Part shown: piece by piece, positions 18,013 through 28,169 of the stretch
Layout of the letters: each line of letters starts with the position of its first letter
Numbering within the stretch: the first letter of the stretch is position 1
NCBI GenBank assembly: GCA_016713765.1
Contig: JADJON010000001.1
Span: 1,674,001-1,738,000 of the forward strand
DNA: 64,000 bases
Direction of reading: 5' to 3'
DNA from: Bacteroidota bacterium
Lineage (GTDB): Bacteria > Bacteroidota > Bacteroidia > AKYH767-A > 2013-40CM-41-45
The notes under the pieces: generated by a model
Databases searched by the model: none
What the model saw: only the letters and a program-made list of their open reading frames with translations
What the model was told of the DNA's origin: nothing
Translations under genes and position numbers: made by a program

Positions 18013-18675
18013 ATGAACCGACTAACCCGCAACTTCTTTTTCTTCTGCGTCTTGCTCTTCTGGCTCGCCGCAGGCGCCTGTGGCAGCGCCTTCGCGCAGG
18101 TGAAAGAAGAGAAACCCAAGTATGCACCGGGAAAAGAGAAGCACCGCAACAAGACCGACGAGATCGGCCGCAAGCAGGGGCTCTGGATGTTCTACAACAC
18201 CTTCGGGGAGAAGATCGCCGAAACGGAATTCGTCAACGACATCAAAGAAGGGATCGACCGCAAATTCTACAGCTACGACAAAGTGCGCGAAGAGACCGAG
18301 TACCTCGGTGGAGTGAAAGAAGGGGAGTACAACCGTTATTATTTCTCCGGACAGGTGCAGCTCGAAGGAACCTACAAGGACGGAAAGAAAGACGGGAAAT
18401 GGACCAAGTACTTCGAAGACGGCTCCATCCGCCAGGAAGGCAGTTACAAAGTCGGTCTCCGTGACGGCGTCTGGAAAACCTACAACCGCAAGGGCAACGT
18501 CATCAGCGAATCCGCCTACAAGAACGGAATCGACCTGAAGGTCATCGAAGAGAACAAAAAGAAGGAAGACGAAGCCAAGAAAGCCGCCGAGAAGAAGAAG
18601 GAAGGCGAGAAGGGAAAACAACCCGCTCCGACAACGCCTCCGCCGGCAACGAAGCCTCCACAACCGAAGAAGTAA
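18013..18675 (+). CDS. Secreted MORN-repeat (YwqK-type) protein
   Basis: A 220-residue protein with an N-terminal signal sequence (FFFFCVLLFWLAAGACGSAFAQ), then about five MORN-variant repeats of 22-24 residues. These carry the pattern G-x-W-x-x-Y/F-x-x-G-x-x-x-x-E-x-x-Y-x-x-G, for example GKWTKYFEDGSIRQEGSY and GVWKTYNRKGNVISESAY. The tail is a charged Lys/Glu coiled-coil-like stretch ending in a Pro/Thr-rich segment. This is the COG2849 family, annotated elsewhere as toxin-antitoxin component YwqK, although in Bacteroidetes these exported proteins have no proven role. It lies 18 bp after the HAD/ECH fusion on the same strand and may be co-transcribed. I would place it in the periplasm or at the outer membrane. 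Confidence 0.85.
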   Translation: MNRLTRNFFFFCVLLFWLAAGACGSAFAQVKEEKPKYAPGKEKHRNKTDEIGRKQGLWMFYNTFGEKIAETEFVNDIKEGIDRKFYSYDKVREETEYLGGVKEGEYNRYYFSGQVQLEGTYKDGKKDGKWTKYFEDGSIRQEGSYKVGLRDGVWKTYNRKGNVISESAYKNGIDLKVIEENKKKEDEAKKAAEKKKEGEKGKQPAPTTPPPATKPPQPKK

Positions 18676-18760
18676 AGTAATATGGAGCGGAACCGGATGG
18701 CTTCGCTCGGATGCGCTCCCGTGTTCGCTCGTCATTACAACGCCTGGGCCTTGTTCGATG

Positions 18761-18807
18761 ACCGAAGCGTGACGAGCTCACCCTGGGCTGGCTTGCAACG
18801 CTTCGGT
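18761..18807 (+). other. Inverted repeat in the gap before nudK
   Basis: A perfect 10-bp inverted repeat (ACCGAAGCGT at 18761-18770, its complement at 18798-18807) with a 27-nt loop, lying between the MORN gene and nudK. No T-run follows, so terminator function is doubtful. It could instead be a 5'-leader structure for nudK. Confidence 0.3.
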
Positions 18808-18836
18808 TCTACAACACGTTTCCCCTGAGCCTGCCC

Positions 18837-19415
18837 ATGGCGAACATTCGCATTCTCCGGTCCGATGTACTGTCCGATAATTGGTACCTCCTCCGGAATT
18901 ATACCCTCGAATACACCCGAAGCGACGGCAAAGTCGAAGTGCAGAAGCGGGAAGTCTACGATCGCGGCAATGGCGTGGTCGTGCTGCTGTACAATCGGGA
19001 ACAACGCACCGTTGTCCTGACCAGGCAATTCCGCCTGCCGACTTCACTCAACGGTAACCCCGATGGCAGACTCATCGAAGCCTGTGCCGGACTCCTGGAG
19101 GACGAGCACCCCGACGATTGTGTGCGACGTGAAGTGGAGGAGGAGACCGGCTACCAGGTCCGGGATGTACAAAAGCTCATGGAAGTGTACATGTCGCCCG
19201 GCGTCGTTACCGAGATCCTGCATTTTTATTTCGCCGAATACCACCCGGAAAGAAAAGTGGGCAAGGGGGGAGGTCACCCGGACGAACAGGAAGATATCGA
19301 AGTGCTCGAAATGTCGTTTGAACGGGCCTTGGCGATGATAGACGACGGCCGTATCCGCGATGCGAAGACCATCATCCTGTTGCAACAGGCGTTGATAAAG
19401 GGACTCTTTCGGTAA
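18837..19415 (+). CDS. nudK: NUDIX hydrolase, GDP-mannose pyrophosphatase NudK type
   Basis: Hydrolyses GDP-mannose and related nucleotide sugars to GMP and sugar phosphate. The 192-residue product follows E. coli NudK closely through its length as I remember that protein: an N-terminal LSDNWYLLRNYTLEY, then KREVYDRGNGVVVLLYN, TRQFRLPTSLNGNPDGRLIE and MSPGVVTEILHFYFAEY. The Nudix box is complete (GLLEDEHPDDCVRREVEEETGY region, residues about 82-103, with the metal-binding REVEEETGY). The GGHPDEQEDIEVLEM segment matches the region seen in the NudK dimer. Cytoplasmic. It may help control nucleotide-sugar pools for cell-surface polysaccharide synthesis. It is convergent with a small secreted protein gene, with a hairpin between them. 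Confidence 0.93.
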   Translation: MANIRILRSDVLSDNWYLLRNYTLEYTRSDGKVEVQKREVYDRGNGVVVLLYNREQRTVVLTRQFRLPTSLNGNPDGRLIEACAGLLEDEHPDDCVRREVEEETGYQVRDVQKLMEVYMSPGVVTEILHFYFAEYHPERKVGKGGGHPDEQEDIEVLEMSFERALAMIDDGRIRDAKTIILLQQALIKGLFR

Positions 19416-19420
19416 TAAAG

Positions 19421-19451
19421 ACGGCCGAATCCAAGGCGGATCCGGCCGTCA
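19421..19451. terminator. Bidirectional hairpin between nudK and the small secreted protein gene
   Basis: GACGGCCGAATCC at 19421-19433 pairs with GGATCCGGCCGTC at 19439-19451 (12 of 13 positions, 5-nt loop). It begins 5 bp after the nudK stop and ends 17 bp before the stop of the leftward gene. Confidence 0.65.
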
Positions 19452-19468
19452 ACCATCCATTCAAACCA

Positions 19469-19750
19469 TTACTTCTTTTCCATTCCTGCCGGCTTCGCCT
19501 CGCCGGCAGCTTTGGACTTAGGAGCCGGCTTCGCAACCACATGTTGCATATGCCTGGCTTCCTTCGTCTCCTGTTTCGCGTCCTTAGCATCGTGCTTCGC
19601 CGCTTTCATGTCATGATGGGCTTCTTTGGCGGCCGGAGCCGTGGCCGCTTTCGCCTGAACAGCTTGTGTCGCGGGTTTCGGCGCGGGAGATTGGGCCATG
19701 ACAGCGGCGCTCGTAAAGAGGACGGCCGCTGCTACCATTACTTTTTTCAT
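19469..19750 (-). CDS. Small secreted Ala/Lys/His-rich protein, unknown function
   Basis: A 93-residue product when started at ATG 19750 (MKKVMVAAAVLFTSAAVMAQ), a clear Sec signal peptide with cleavage after AQ. In-frame codons upstream exist but would bury the signal. The mature part is low complexity: Ala/Pro/Lys repeats, then a His- and Asp-containing stretch with a short repeated pattern (HDMKAAKHDAKDAKQETKEA). It resembles the acid-shock-like or LEA-like charged helices found in small envelope proteins, but I do not recognise a family. The His/Met content could suggest metal binding, which is speculation. It is divergent from the PKD-repeat gene. Confidence 0.65.
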   Translation of the reverse strand: MKKVMVAAAVLFTSAAVMAQSPAPKPATQAVQAKAATAPAAKEAHHDMKAAKHDAKDAKQETKEARHMQHVVAKPAPKSKAAGEAKPAGMEKK

Positions 19751-20038
19751 GTTTGTTTGGATTGCAGTGACGGGCACCCGGCTGCCCTTGCTTGTTAACG
19801 GGATCCGAATCGTTCGGACGGGTCAAAAGTGTCATCTGATAAATGAGCCCTGCCTGAATAATGGCTGAATCTGAGATGAAGTCCCGGAGTTGAGGGCCAG
19901 GCTGACGACCCTCGATCCGGTGTTCCGCGTATTTTCCCGAAATTCAATCCATATTTTTTTAGTTGCTGTCAACCATTTGACCACCGCCTGCGTGTTATCC
20001 TATGAAGGCCCTTCTATCTCAACCTTGACAACCATCCC
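19751..20038. other. Divergent intergenic region without recognisable features
   Basis: 288 bp between the leftward small secreted protein and the rightward PKD protein. It must hold both promoters. I see an A/T-rich patch near 19940-19965 but no good TAnnTTTG element, hairpin or RNA gene. Confidence 0.3.
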
Positions 20039-22633
20039 ATGAAAAGATATCTCCTCGTATTCCTCCTCTGGTTGCTAAGTACAGTCGCCGGCGCCCAGAA
20101 TTGCCTGTTCGCGCCAATTGATAACGGCAACGGTCTTTACACTTTCAACCCTGATCCGATAACGCTCGGAATGGGTTACCGGCATACCTGGGACTTCGGT
20201 GACGGTACCAATTCCGTAGATCCGATACCGGTTCATTTATTTACGGCCGGCACGTTTAACGTTTGTCATGAAGTATTCGACTCGACAGGCCAGCAGTTGT
20301 GTATTTACTGCGGCCCGCTATCCGTGGCGCCGACACCTTGCTCGTTCACAGCACAACAGGATTGGATCCAGCCGCAGACGATCAACTTCGAACTCCTGAA
20401 TGCTTCTTCCGGGCAGGTCGCGACCTGGGATTTCGGTGACGGTGCTTCGGGATACGGCCTTATAGCTCAACATACCTATACGGATTCAGGTACATATACC
20501 CCTTGTGTTAGTCTGTACGATTCACTGACAGGTGTACTCATCTGCAACTCCTGCCAGACGATCCAGGTATTCCCGAGTCCGGTCACCTGCGGCTTCATGT
20601 GGTATCCGGACCTTACTGATCCCTTGACCCTGCATTTTGTCACCAACCCGCCACCCGGAACCCATGTAGAATGGGATTTTGGTAACGGAATGGTTGGATC
20701 CGGTCCCATGGTTGCTCAATCCTATTTCCCGGCCGGCAGCTACCTGGTTTGTGTTCAATACACCGATTCGGTTACCGGAGCCCAAACTTGCACAGCCTGT
20801 ATGCCGGTCTCGGTCGTTCCCGTTACTTCTTCGTGTTCTTATTCAGCGATTCAGGATCCGTTCACAACCGGCGCGTTCCAGTTCTTCGCTACGGCAGATT
20901 CGGGTTCCACCATCCAGTGGGATTTCGGCGACGGTACGCAGGATAGTGGTTCTCAGGTGAATCACGTCTTCCCGTTCGCGGGTCAGTTCAATGTATGCAT
21001 GACTGCGGTCAACCCGATGGGAACGGTCTGCACATATTGTGATACGATCGTTGTTCAGCAAACCGGCGGTGGTTGCAGCTATACTTACCTCGTCGACTCC
21101 GCCAATACATTCAACTATACGTTTGCTTATACCACCACGGCGCCAGCTACTACCGTGCATTGGGACTTTGGCGACGGAACGACGGATACCGGGGCAATCG
21201 TGCTTCATACGTTCCCGGCCAGTGGTTTCTACAATGTATGCGCGGTTGAAGCCGATTCGCTCTCACTGCCCGTATGTCAGGCATGCATGCTCATTCCGGT
21301 CGTGTCCAACAGTGCTACTTGTAATATCAGTTTCTTTCAGGACAGCCTGAACGATGCACTGGTATATTTTACCTGCAATGTATCATCACCAACGAGTATC
21401 GTTACCTGGAATTTCGGCGACGGTTCAACGGGTTCCGGAGCTTTGGCAACTCATGTATACCTGGCGCCCGGAACGTATACGGTGACGGTCAGCGAGATTG
21501 ATTCCGCGACCGGATTACCCTTGTGCAGCAGCACGACCGCGGTTACCGTGATCGGGACCGGTTTCCGCTGCACCTTCGTTGCCGACCCCGACCCGTTGCA
21601 ACCTAACCAGATCCAGTTCACGGGGATTCCTTCCTCCCTGATCTCGGTGTTGAACTGGGATTTTGGTGACGGTGCCACCGGTTTCGGAAATCCTGTCAAC
21701 CACACGTATGCTGCACCCGGTGCTTATACCGTATGTATGAATGAAACCGATCTGCAGGGTATTGTCTTGTGTAGTTGGTGCATGACGGTGTCGGTTACCA
21801 CCGGACCTTTCCCTGCCTGCAACGCATTTTACACGTCAAGCACCTTGGGCCTGGATGCTTACTTCATCGACCTGTCGGCTGGAACATCCCCGGCGACGAA
21901 CTATCTCTGGGATTTCGGTGACGGCACTACTTCCACGACGCGATTCCCGCAACATACCTACCCGGCTCCCGGCCTGTACAATGCCTGTCTGACCATCACC
22001 GACACCGCCTGCAGCTCGCAGTTTTGCAGCCAGATCCGGGTCGATACAGCCATCGTGTTCCCGACCACCTGTCAGGCATACTACGTGATCCTGCAAATGG
22101 CCCCCTACCAGGTCGCGGTGGTCAACCTGAGCAGCGGAGTGAATCTGGGCTTCAACTGGGACTTCGGAGACGGTACATTCTCTACCGATCCCTACCCGTC
22201 CCATCTCTATAATGCCGTCGGCGACTACCCCCTCTGTCTTACCGTCACCGAGCCGGGGACAGGCTGTACCAGTACCTATTGCGATACGCTTTCTGTCGAT
22301 TCACTTGGAAACGTATTCCGTGGTATGCCGGGTTTCATGCTGAATATCATGTCACCGGCCAGCCTGACGGCAGTACCTGATATGACCGCTTCACCATCGT
22401 TCGCGGTTTACCCGAATCCGTTTAATGCGGCATGTACGCTACAACGTGCCGCATCGGCGAAAGGTGAAGCGGTCGTGCGGGTACTCGATCTTCGTGGTGC
22501 AGTCCTCTTCACGGAGCGCTTTAGCACCGGTGAAGTACGAGTGCCGGCGGATCAATGGTCGCCCGGTATTTACCTGATTGAACTGACCGAAGGAGATGGT
22601 TATCGCTCTTTCCGGAAGGTCATCAAAGAATAG
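20039..22633 (+). CDS. Nine-PKD-domain secreted protein with T9SS type A sorting domain
   Basis: An 864-residue surface protein. It has a signal peptide at 1-20 (LLWLLSTVAGAQN) and then nine tandem PKD domains of about 85 residues, each marked by the WDFGDG motif (once WDFGNG, once WNFGDG) followed about 15 residues later by an H-x-Y/F-x-x-x-G-x-Y/F strand. Most repeats also carry a Cys motif after the last strand (CIYC, CNSC, CTAC, CTYC, CQAC, CSWC) and a further Cys opening the next module. That suggests regular disulfides, unusual for PKD arrays. The C-terminus (YPNPFNAACTL ... GIYLIEL ... FRKVIKE) is a T9SS type A sorting signal. PKD arrays usually serve as extracellular spacers or adhesive stalks. 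No catalytic domain is visible. Confidence 0.9.
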   Translation: MKRYLLVFLLWLLSTVAGAQNCLFAPIDNGNGLYTFNPDPITLGMGYRHTWDFGDGTNSVDPIPVHLFTAGTFNVCHEVFDSTGQQLCIYCGPLSVAPTPCSFTAQQDWIQPQTINFELLNASSGQVATWDFGDGASGYGLIAQHTYTDSGTYTPCVSLYDSLTGVLICNSCQTIQVFPSPVTCGFMWYPDLTDPLTLHFVTNPPPGTHVEWDFGNGMVGSGPMVAQSYFPAGSYLVCVQYTDSVTGAQTCTACMPVSVVPVTSSCSYSAIQDPFTTGAFQFFATADSGSTIQWDFGDGTQDSGSQVNHVFPFAGQFNVCMTAVNPMGTVCTYCDTIVVQQTGGGCSYTYLVDSANTFNYTFAYTTTAPATTVHWDFGDGTTDTGAIVLHTFPASGFYNVCAVEADSLSLPVCQACMLIPVVSNSATCNISFFQDSLNDALVYFTCNVSSPTSIVTWNFGDGSTGSGALATHVYLAPGTYTVTVSEIDSATGLPLCSSTTAVTVIGTGFRCTFVADPDPLQPNQIQFTGIPSSLISVLNWDFGDGATGFGNPVNHTYAAPGAYTVCMNETDLQGIVLCSWCMTVSVTTGPFPACNAFYTSSTLGLDAYFIDLSAGTSPATNYLWDFGDGTTSTTRFPQHTYPAPGLYNACLTITDTACSSQFCSQIRVDTAIVFPTTCQAYYVILQMAPYQVAVVNLSSGVNLGFNWDFGDGTFSTDPYPSHLYNAVGDYPLCLTVTEPGTGCTSTYCDTLSVDSLGNVFRGMPGFMLNIMSPASLTAVPDMTASPSFAVYPNPFNAACTLQRAASAKGEAVVRVLDLRGAVLFTERFSTGEVRVPADQWSPGIYLIELTEGDGYRSFRKVIKE

Positions 22634-22658
22634 TTCCTGTTTCGGTTTTTTGATGCTT

Positions 22659-22686
22659 CAGGGCGGAGGAGAAATCCTCCGTCCTG
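22659..22686 (+). terminator. Hairpin after the PKD gene / in the leader of the sigma factor gene
   Basis: CAGGGCGGAGGA (22659-22670) pairs with TCCTCCGTCCTG (22675-22686): 12 bp with one G-U and a GAAA tetraloop. It lies 25 bp after the PKD stop and 12 bp before the sigma-factor ATG. Lacking a T-run, it could be a terminator or a leader structure affecting sigma-factor translation. Confidence 0.5.
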
Positions 22687-22698
22687 TTGTTGCAAACG

Positions 22699-23289
22699 AT
22701 GAAACCTGCCACTGAACTGCTGGAACGCTGTAAGCGGGACGACCGGAGAGCGCATTATGAGCTCTACCGGATCTGTTTCCCTTTCCTGGTGTCCGTGTGT
22801 CGGCGGTATTATGTGAACCGGGAGGATACTGAAGCGGCCATCAACCAGATCTTTCTCAAAACGATCATCAACCTGGATCGCTACCTGAAAAGAGCGGAGA
22901 ACCTGCCGTTTGAACTCTGGCTGCGGAAGATCGCGGTCAACTACGTGGTGGACGAGTTTAGAAAGAACAAGCGGTATCGCGAGCACTTCGACCTGCGCGA
23001 GATTCACGAAGCAGAAGCCGACCACCCGACCGTCGAGCCTCACCTCGAGGCAGAGCAACTGGAGGCCATTCGGAGCGCTTTGCAGCAGTTATCCGATATG
23101 AACCGGACGGTTTTCAACCTGCACGTGGTCGATGGTTATAAACACGAGGAGATCGCGGCGATGCTCAACATCACGACAGGAACTTCCAAGGCGCACTTGC
23201 ATCGCGCAAAAAAACGCTTGCGCGAATTGATAGACCCTGAACAAGTCGGCTGGCAACAACCGAACGTCAACAAAGCACTCTTGCCATGA
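22699..23289 (+). CDS. ECF-type RNA polymerase sigma-70 factor
   Basis: A 196-residue sigma factor with region 2 (about 10-80: HYELYRICFPFLVSVCRRYYVNRED-type strand of helices, then LWLRKIAVNYVVDEFRKNKR) and region 4 (about 115-180: LQQLSDMNRTVFNLHVVDGY and the helix-turn-helix HEEIAAMLNITTGTSKAHLHRAKKRLRE region). It has no region 1 or 3, so it belongs to the ECF class. I start at ATG 22699 (MKPATELLERC), because the in-frame codons just upstream are TTG inside the hairpin. Its stop overlaps the start of the next gene (ATGA), a translationally coupled pair, so the downstream membrane protein is the likely regulator. Confidence 0.92.
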   Translation: MKPATELLERCKRDDRRAHYELYRICFPFLVSVCRRYYVNREDTEAAINQIFLKTIINLDRYLKRAENLPFELWLRKIAVNYVVDEFRKNKRYREHFDLREIHEAEADHPTVEPHLEAEQLEAIRSALQQLSDMNRTVFNLHVVDGYKHEEIAAMLNITTGTSKAHLHRAKKRLRELIDPEQVGWQQPNVNKALLP

Positions 23290-24722
23290 AAGACGAGAGA
23301 GAAGATTTCAACCTGGATCCCGAAGCATCCTGGGGTAAGGCCGAGCAATTGCTCGACCGGCACTTCCGCAGGAAACGGTGGGGAATGGTGCTGCTCATCC
23401 TGCTGATCGCAGGCGTTACGACGCTGGTGACCATCCAACTACTGGAACCGCAACAATCCATTTGGCAGACCGGCCGGGTTGCGCAACAGCCGGTGGCCTC
23501 GACCACTATGTCTTCCGGAGTATCGGAAAGCAACACCAAACCCTCGACCAATGCCTTATCGGCGGAAGTTCAAGTCAGGCAACCGGCTGCAGACCCTTTA
23601 ACGACCGTGGTGCCGCCTTCCCCTTCGACCACGATCGCGGAAACGCGTCCGGGCATCGCACTATCAAAACGATCCAAGTCTGTTGGAGCCATCCTCCTGA
23701 CGGGTGTTGAACCAAGTAAATCCAATGTAAAGCCTGTAATAATCGAACAAGCGGCAGATCCTACGATCAATTCGCCGGCAGGTGGTTATTCCGAAATGGA
23801 GACGGAGTCAGGCGTTGCTACAGCGTTTTGGACGCCAAGAGGCGAACCCATGGCCCTTTTACCCAACCATCAACGGGCATTGTATGCTTCTGGTCAGCCG
23901 CTCTTGCAGGAACGGCAAATTGTTAACCGCCAGCCGAAGCAGGAGTTTTCCTGGCACCTCACGGCCACCACAGGCGCTTTCCAGGTATTCAAGAACGTCG
24001 AGTCGGATTGGAAGTCTTGGGATGACATTCGAAACAAGCGGGAACAGGAGATCGTCACAGGACAAGTTGGAGTAGCGGTTGGAGTTGGGAAACGATCCTG
24101 GGATGCTACCATCGGCGTCGAGTTGACGCAATACGGTGAGCGGAACGAGTATGTGCCACGCAGTTATCAGGACCAATATATCGATGACAGCTACTGGCAA
24201 GCCTATACGTATTGGTCGGTGGATACGGACACCGCCTACATCATGGGCAATCCGTGGATGATGAACACGGATGTACAAATGACCGACAGCAACTGGGTGG
24301 CCTCCTATGATACGGTGAATCAGCTTTCCTATGACCCTTCCATTGATGCAGCCCGTACCAGGACGAGCATCCGGTATATCGAATTCCCTCTTGATTTTAC
24401 CTGGCGGCTTTTCAGCAACCGATGGGGATTCGGTATAACTGCCGGTTTTGCACCTGCATGGTTGTCCTCCTCCCGCGGCCGTTACATTTCGCGCTCGCTG
24501 CGTGGTTCGGAGTCCATGCAGGAGCTTGGTGAACTTCGTCAGTTCCTGCTCAATGCCCGTTTTGGGCTTGAGGCGGAATATCGGATGCATCCGAACGTTA
24601 CCCTGCTGGTCCGTCCACAGTACCGGCAGCAATTCGGGTCGGTATTCAAGGAGGGATCCGGCATTTCCCAGCGATATCAGGCTGCCGGTGTGCAGGCAGG
24701 AGTTCGTTACCGTTTTCGTTAG
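23286..24722 (+). CDS. Putative anti-sigma / envelope sensor: inner-membrane helix, long linker, predicted outer-membrane barrel
   Basis: A 478-residue protein of no family I can name. Seen: a short charged cytoplasmic head (1-31, DFNLDPEASWGKAEQLLDRHFRRKR), one transmembrane helix (about 32-53), a Ser/Thr/Pro-rich linker to about 215, and a beta-rich domain (about 215-478) with alternating hydrophobic strands such as WHLTATTGAFQVF, GVAVGVGKRSWDATIGVEL, FGITAGFAPAW and a terminal strand ending in GVRYRFR, as in OmpA/PorT-like outer-membrane barrels. It overlaps the ECF sigma gene by 4 bp (ATGA). Inference: the head sequesters the sigma factor and the C-terminal part sits in or near the outer membrane, so one polypeptide could span the envelope. 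Sequence comparison is needed to decide whether the barrel is real. Confidence 0.7.
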   Translation: MKDEREDFNLDPEASWGKAEQLLDRHFRRKRWGMVLLILLIAGVTTLVTIQLLEPQQSIWQTGRVAQQPVASTTMSSGVSESNTKPSTNALSAEVQVRQPAADPLTTVVPPSPSTTIAETRPGIALSKRSKSVGAILLTGVEPSKSNVKPVIIEQAADPTINSPAGGYSEMETESGVATAFWTPRGEPMALLPNHQRALYASGQPLLQERQIVNRQPKQEFSWHLTATTGAFQVFKNVESDWKSWDDIRNKREQEIVTGQVGVAVGVGKRSWDATIGVELTQYGERNEYVPRSYQDQYIDDSYWQAYTYWSVDTDTAYIMGNPWMMNTDVQMTDSNWVASYDTVNQLSYDPSIDAARTRTSIRYIEFPLDFTWRLFSNRWGFGITAGFAPAWLSSSRGRYISRSLRGSESMQELGELRQFLLNARFGLEAEYRMHPNVTLLVRPQYRQQFGSVFKEGSGISQRYQAAGVQAGVRYRFR

Positions 24723-24741
24723 TGTGTTTTAGGTGTGTGTA

Positions 24742-24782
24742 GAAGTGGGGGGCTCCGTATGGGGGCTCCCGCTTCATTTTTT
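24742..24782 (+). terminator. Rho-independent terminator after the sigma/anti-sigma operon
   Basis: A GC-rich imperfect hairpin: GAAGTGGG at 24742-24750 region pairs with CCCGCTTC ending at 24775, with an inner GCTCC/GGGGC stem, followed by a six-T run. It is 20 bp after the stop codon. Confidence 0.75.
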
Positions 24783-24922
24783 CAACGAATTGCCGATTCT
24801 GCTGTGTAATGTTTTGTGGAATTCAATGAAAACTTAGCAGGTCCTGTACTTAAATTTACTATCCTGAAAATGATGCCCGGCTGACCGGTCGGATCTTTCA
24901 TCATTTCAAATCATTGTCGACT

Positions 24923-26101
24923 ATGGAAGCTTACATCATCGCCGCTTATCGATCCGCCGTTGGGAAGGCGCCCAGGGGTAAATTCAGAACCATGCGTCCC
25001 GACGACCTGGGCGTAGCCATCTTGCGTCATCTGGTTGCGTCGGTTCCGCAATTGGATAAGGAACTGATCGAGGATGTGATCGTCGGCAACGCAACACCGG
25101 AGGCCGAGCAGGGTTTGAACATGGGTCGTATGATTTCCCTGATGGGACTCGACACCGTCAAGGTGCCGGGCATGACCGTCAATCGCTATTGCGCTTCGGG
25201 TTTGGAAACCATTGCCATCGCAGCTGCCAAGATCAAGGCCGGGCTGGCAGATTGCATCGTGGCCGGTGGAGTGGAGTGTATGTCCCCGATTCCCTTCGGA
25301 GGCTGGAAGATCGTGCCCAACTACAAGTATGTACAGTCGAACCCCGATTACTATTGGGGTATGGGCCTTACGGCCGAAGCGGTCGCGCGTGATTTCAAGG
25401 TGTCGAGAGAAGACCAGGACCTTTTCGGCTTTGAGTCGAACAGGAAAGCCGTGGCAGCCATCAAGGAGGGCCGGTTCAAGGATGACATTGTTCCGGTAAC
25501 CGTGGAAGAGACCTACCTCGATGAAAATGAAAAGCGAAAGACCCGGAGTTTTGTCGTCGACACCGACGAAGGACCGCGGGCCGATGCGGACGTTTCCAAG
25601 ATGGCACAATTGAAGCCGGTGTTTGATGCAAAAGGAACCGTAACAGCCGGCAATTCCTCCCAGACCAGCGACGGTGCTGCCTTCGTGCTCGTGGTCAGCG
25701 AGCGGATGCTGAAACAACTGGGGGTTCTGCCCATCGCGCGTTTTGTCAGCTACGCAGTCTCGGGCGTCGAACCGCGTGTCATGGGCATTGGACCGGTGGA
25801 AGCCATCCCTTCCGTACTCCGGAAAAGCGGATTGAAGCAATCGGACATTGACCTCATTGAACTCAACGAAGCTTTCGCCTCGCAATCCCTGGCGGTAATG
25901 CGGACTCTGGATCTGGATCCGGCAAAGGTCAATGTAAACGGCGGAGCTATCGCGCTGGGACATCCGCTGGGCTGTACCGGTTCGAAACTCACCGTCCAGG
26001 TCTTGAATGAGCTCAGGCGCAGGAAACAACGCTATGGCATGGTTACCATGTGTGTCGGGACCGGTCAGGGTGCTGCTGGGATTTTCGAGTTGCTCAACTA
26101 A
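24923..26101 (+). CDS. fadA: Acetyl-CoA C-acyltransferase (thiolase, FadA-like)
   Basis: The last step of beta-oxidation: thiolytic cleavage of 3-ketoacyl-CoA. 392 residues from ATG 24923 (MEAYIIAAYRSAVGKAP). An upstream in-frame TTG gives only three extra residues and is unlikely. The catalytic triad is clear: Cys90 in NRYCASGLET, His347 in GGAIALGHPLG and Cys377 in MCVGTGQGAAG. The FadA/FadI degradative type is favoured over the biosynthetic AtoB type by its neighbour, an acyl-CoA dehydrogenase 135 bp downstream on the same strand. Together with the ligase and HAD/ECH fusion it completes the cycle. A TAAATTTA at 24851-24858 resembles the -7 element (7 of 8). Confidence 0.94.
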   Translation: MEAYIIAAYRSAVGKAPRGKFRTMRPDDLGVAILRHLVASVPQLDKELIEDVIVGNATPEAEQGLNMGRMISLMGLDTVKVPGMTVNRYCASGLETIAIAAAKIKAGLADCIVAGGVECMSPIPFGGWKIVPNYKYVQSNPDYYWGMGLTAEAVARDFKVSREDQDLFGFESNRKAVAAIKEGRFKDDIVPVTVEETYLDENEKRKTRSFVVDTDEGPRADADVSKMAQLKPVFDAKGTVTAGNSSQTSDGAAFVLVVSERMLKQLGVLPIARFVSYAVSGVEPRVMGIGPVEAIPSVLRKSGLKQSDIDLIELNEAFASQSLAVMRTLDLDPAKVNVNGGAIALGHPLGCTGSKLTVQVLNELRRRKQRYGMVTMCVGTGQGAAGIFELLN

Positions 26102-26236
26102 GGCCGGGATGTAAGAAATACCGCTGTTTTGTTCGGTATTTCGACTATTTACCGGGCTTCACAGTTGCCATCAGCAGAACACTCCGGGAGGTTTATTCGT
26201 TAGAACAGAGGACAGAACAGACTCATTTTTTAAATC

Positions 26237-28027
<1,791 letters not shown>

Positions 28028-28050
28028 ACGAAGTTCTTGTGCGATAAATG

Positions 28051-28075
28051 AAGGGCCCTTTTACGGGCCCTTTTT
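28051..28075 (+). terminator. Rho-independent terminator after the acyl-CoA dehydrogenase gene
   Basis: A perfect 8-bp stem, AAGGGCCC and GGGCCCTT, with a six-base loop (TTTTAC), followed by a T-run. It ends the thiolase/dehydrogenase unit. Confidence 0.85.
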
Positions 28076-28169
28076 GTTGATATCCGGTAGAGAATTCATG
28101 GAATCTTCCTGATGGCTTAATGTTCAGGCTCGCAATTAGTTGCTAATTTCGCCCGTATCCGCGTAACGA

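Noticed and set aside
24911..26029. A 372-residue open frame antisense to the thiolase gene
   Set aside because: The thiolase on the other strand carries its complete Cys/His/Cys active site; this is a shadow.
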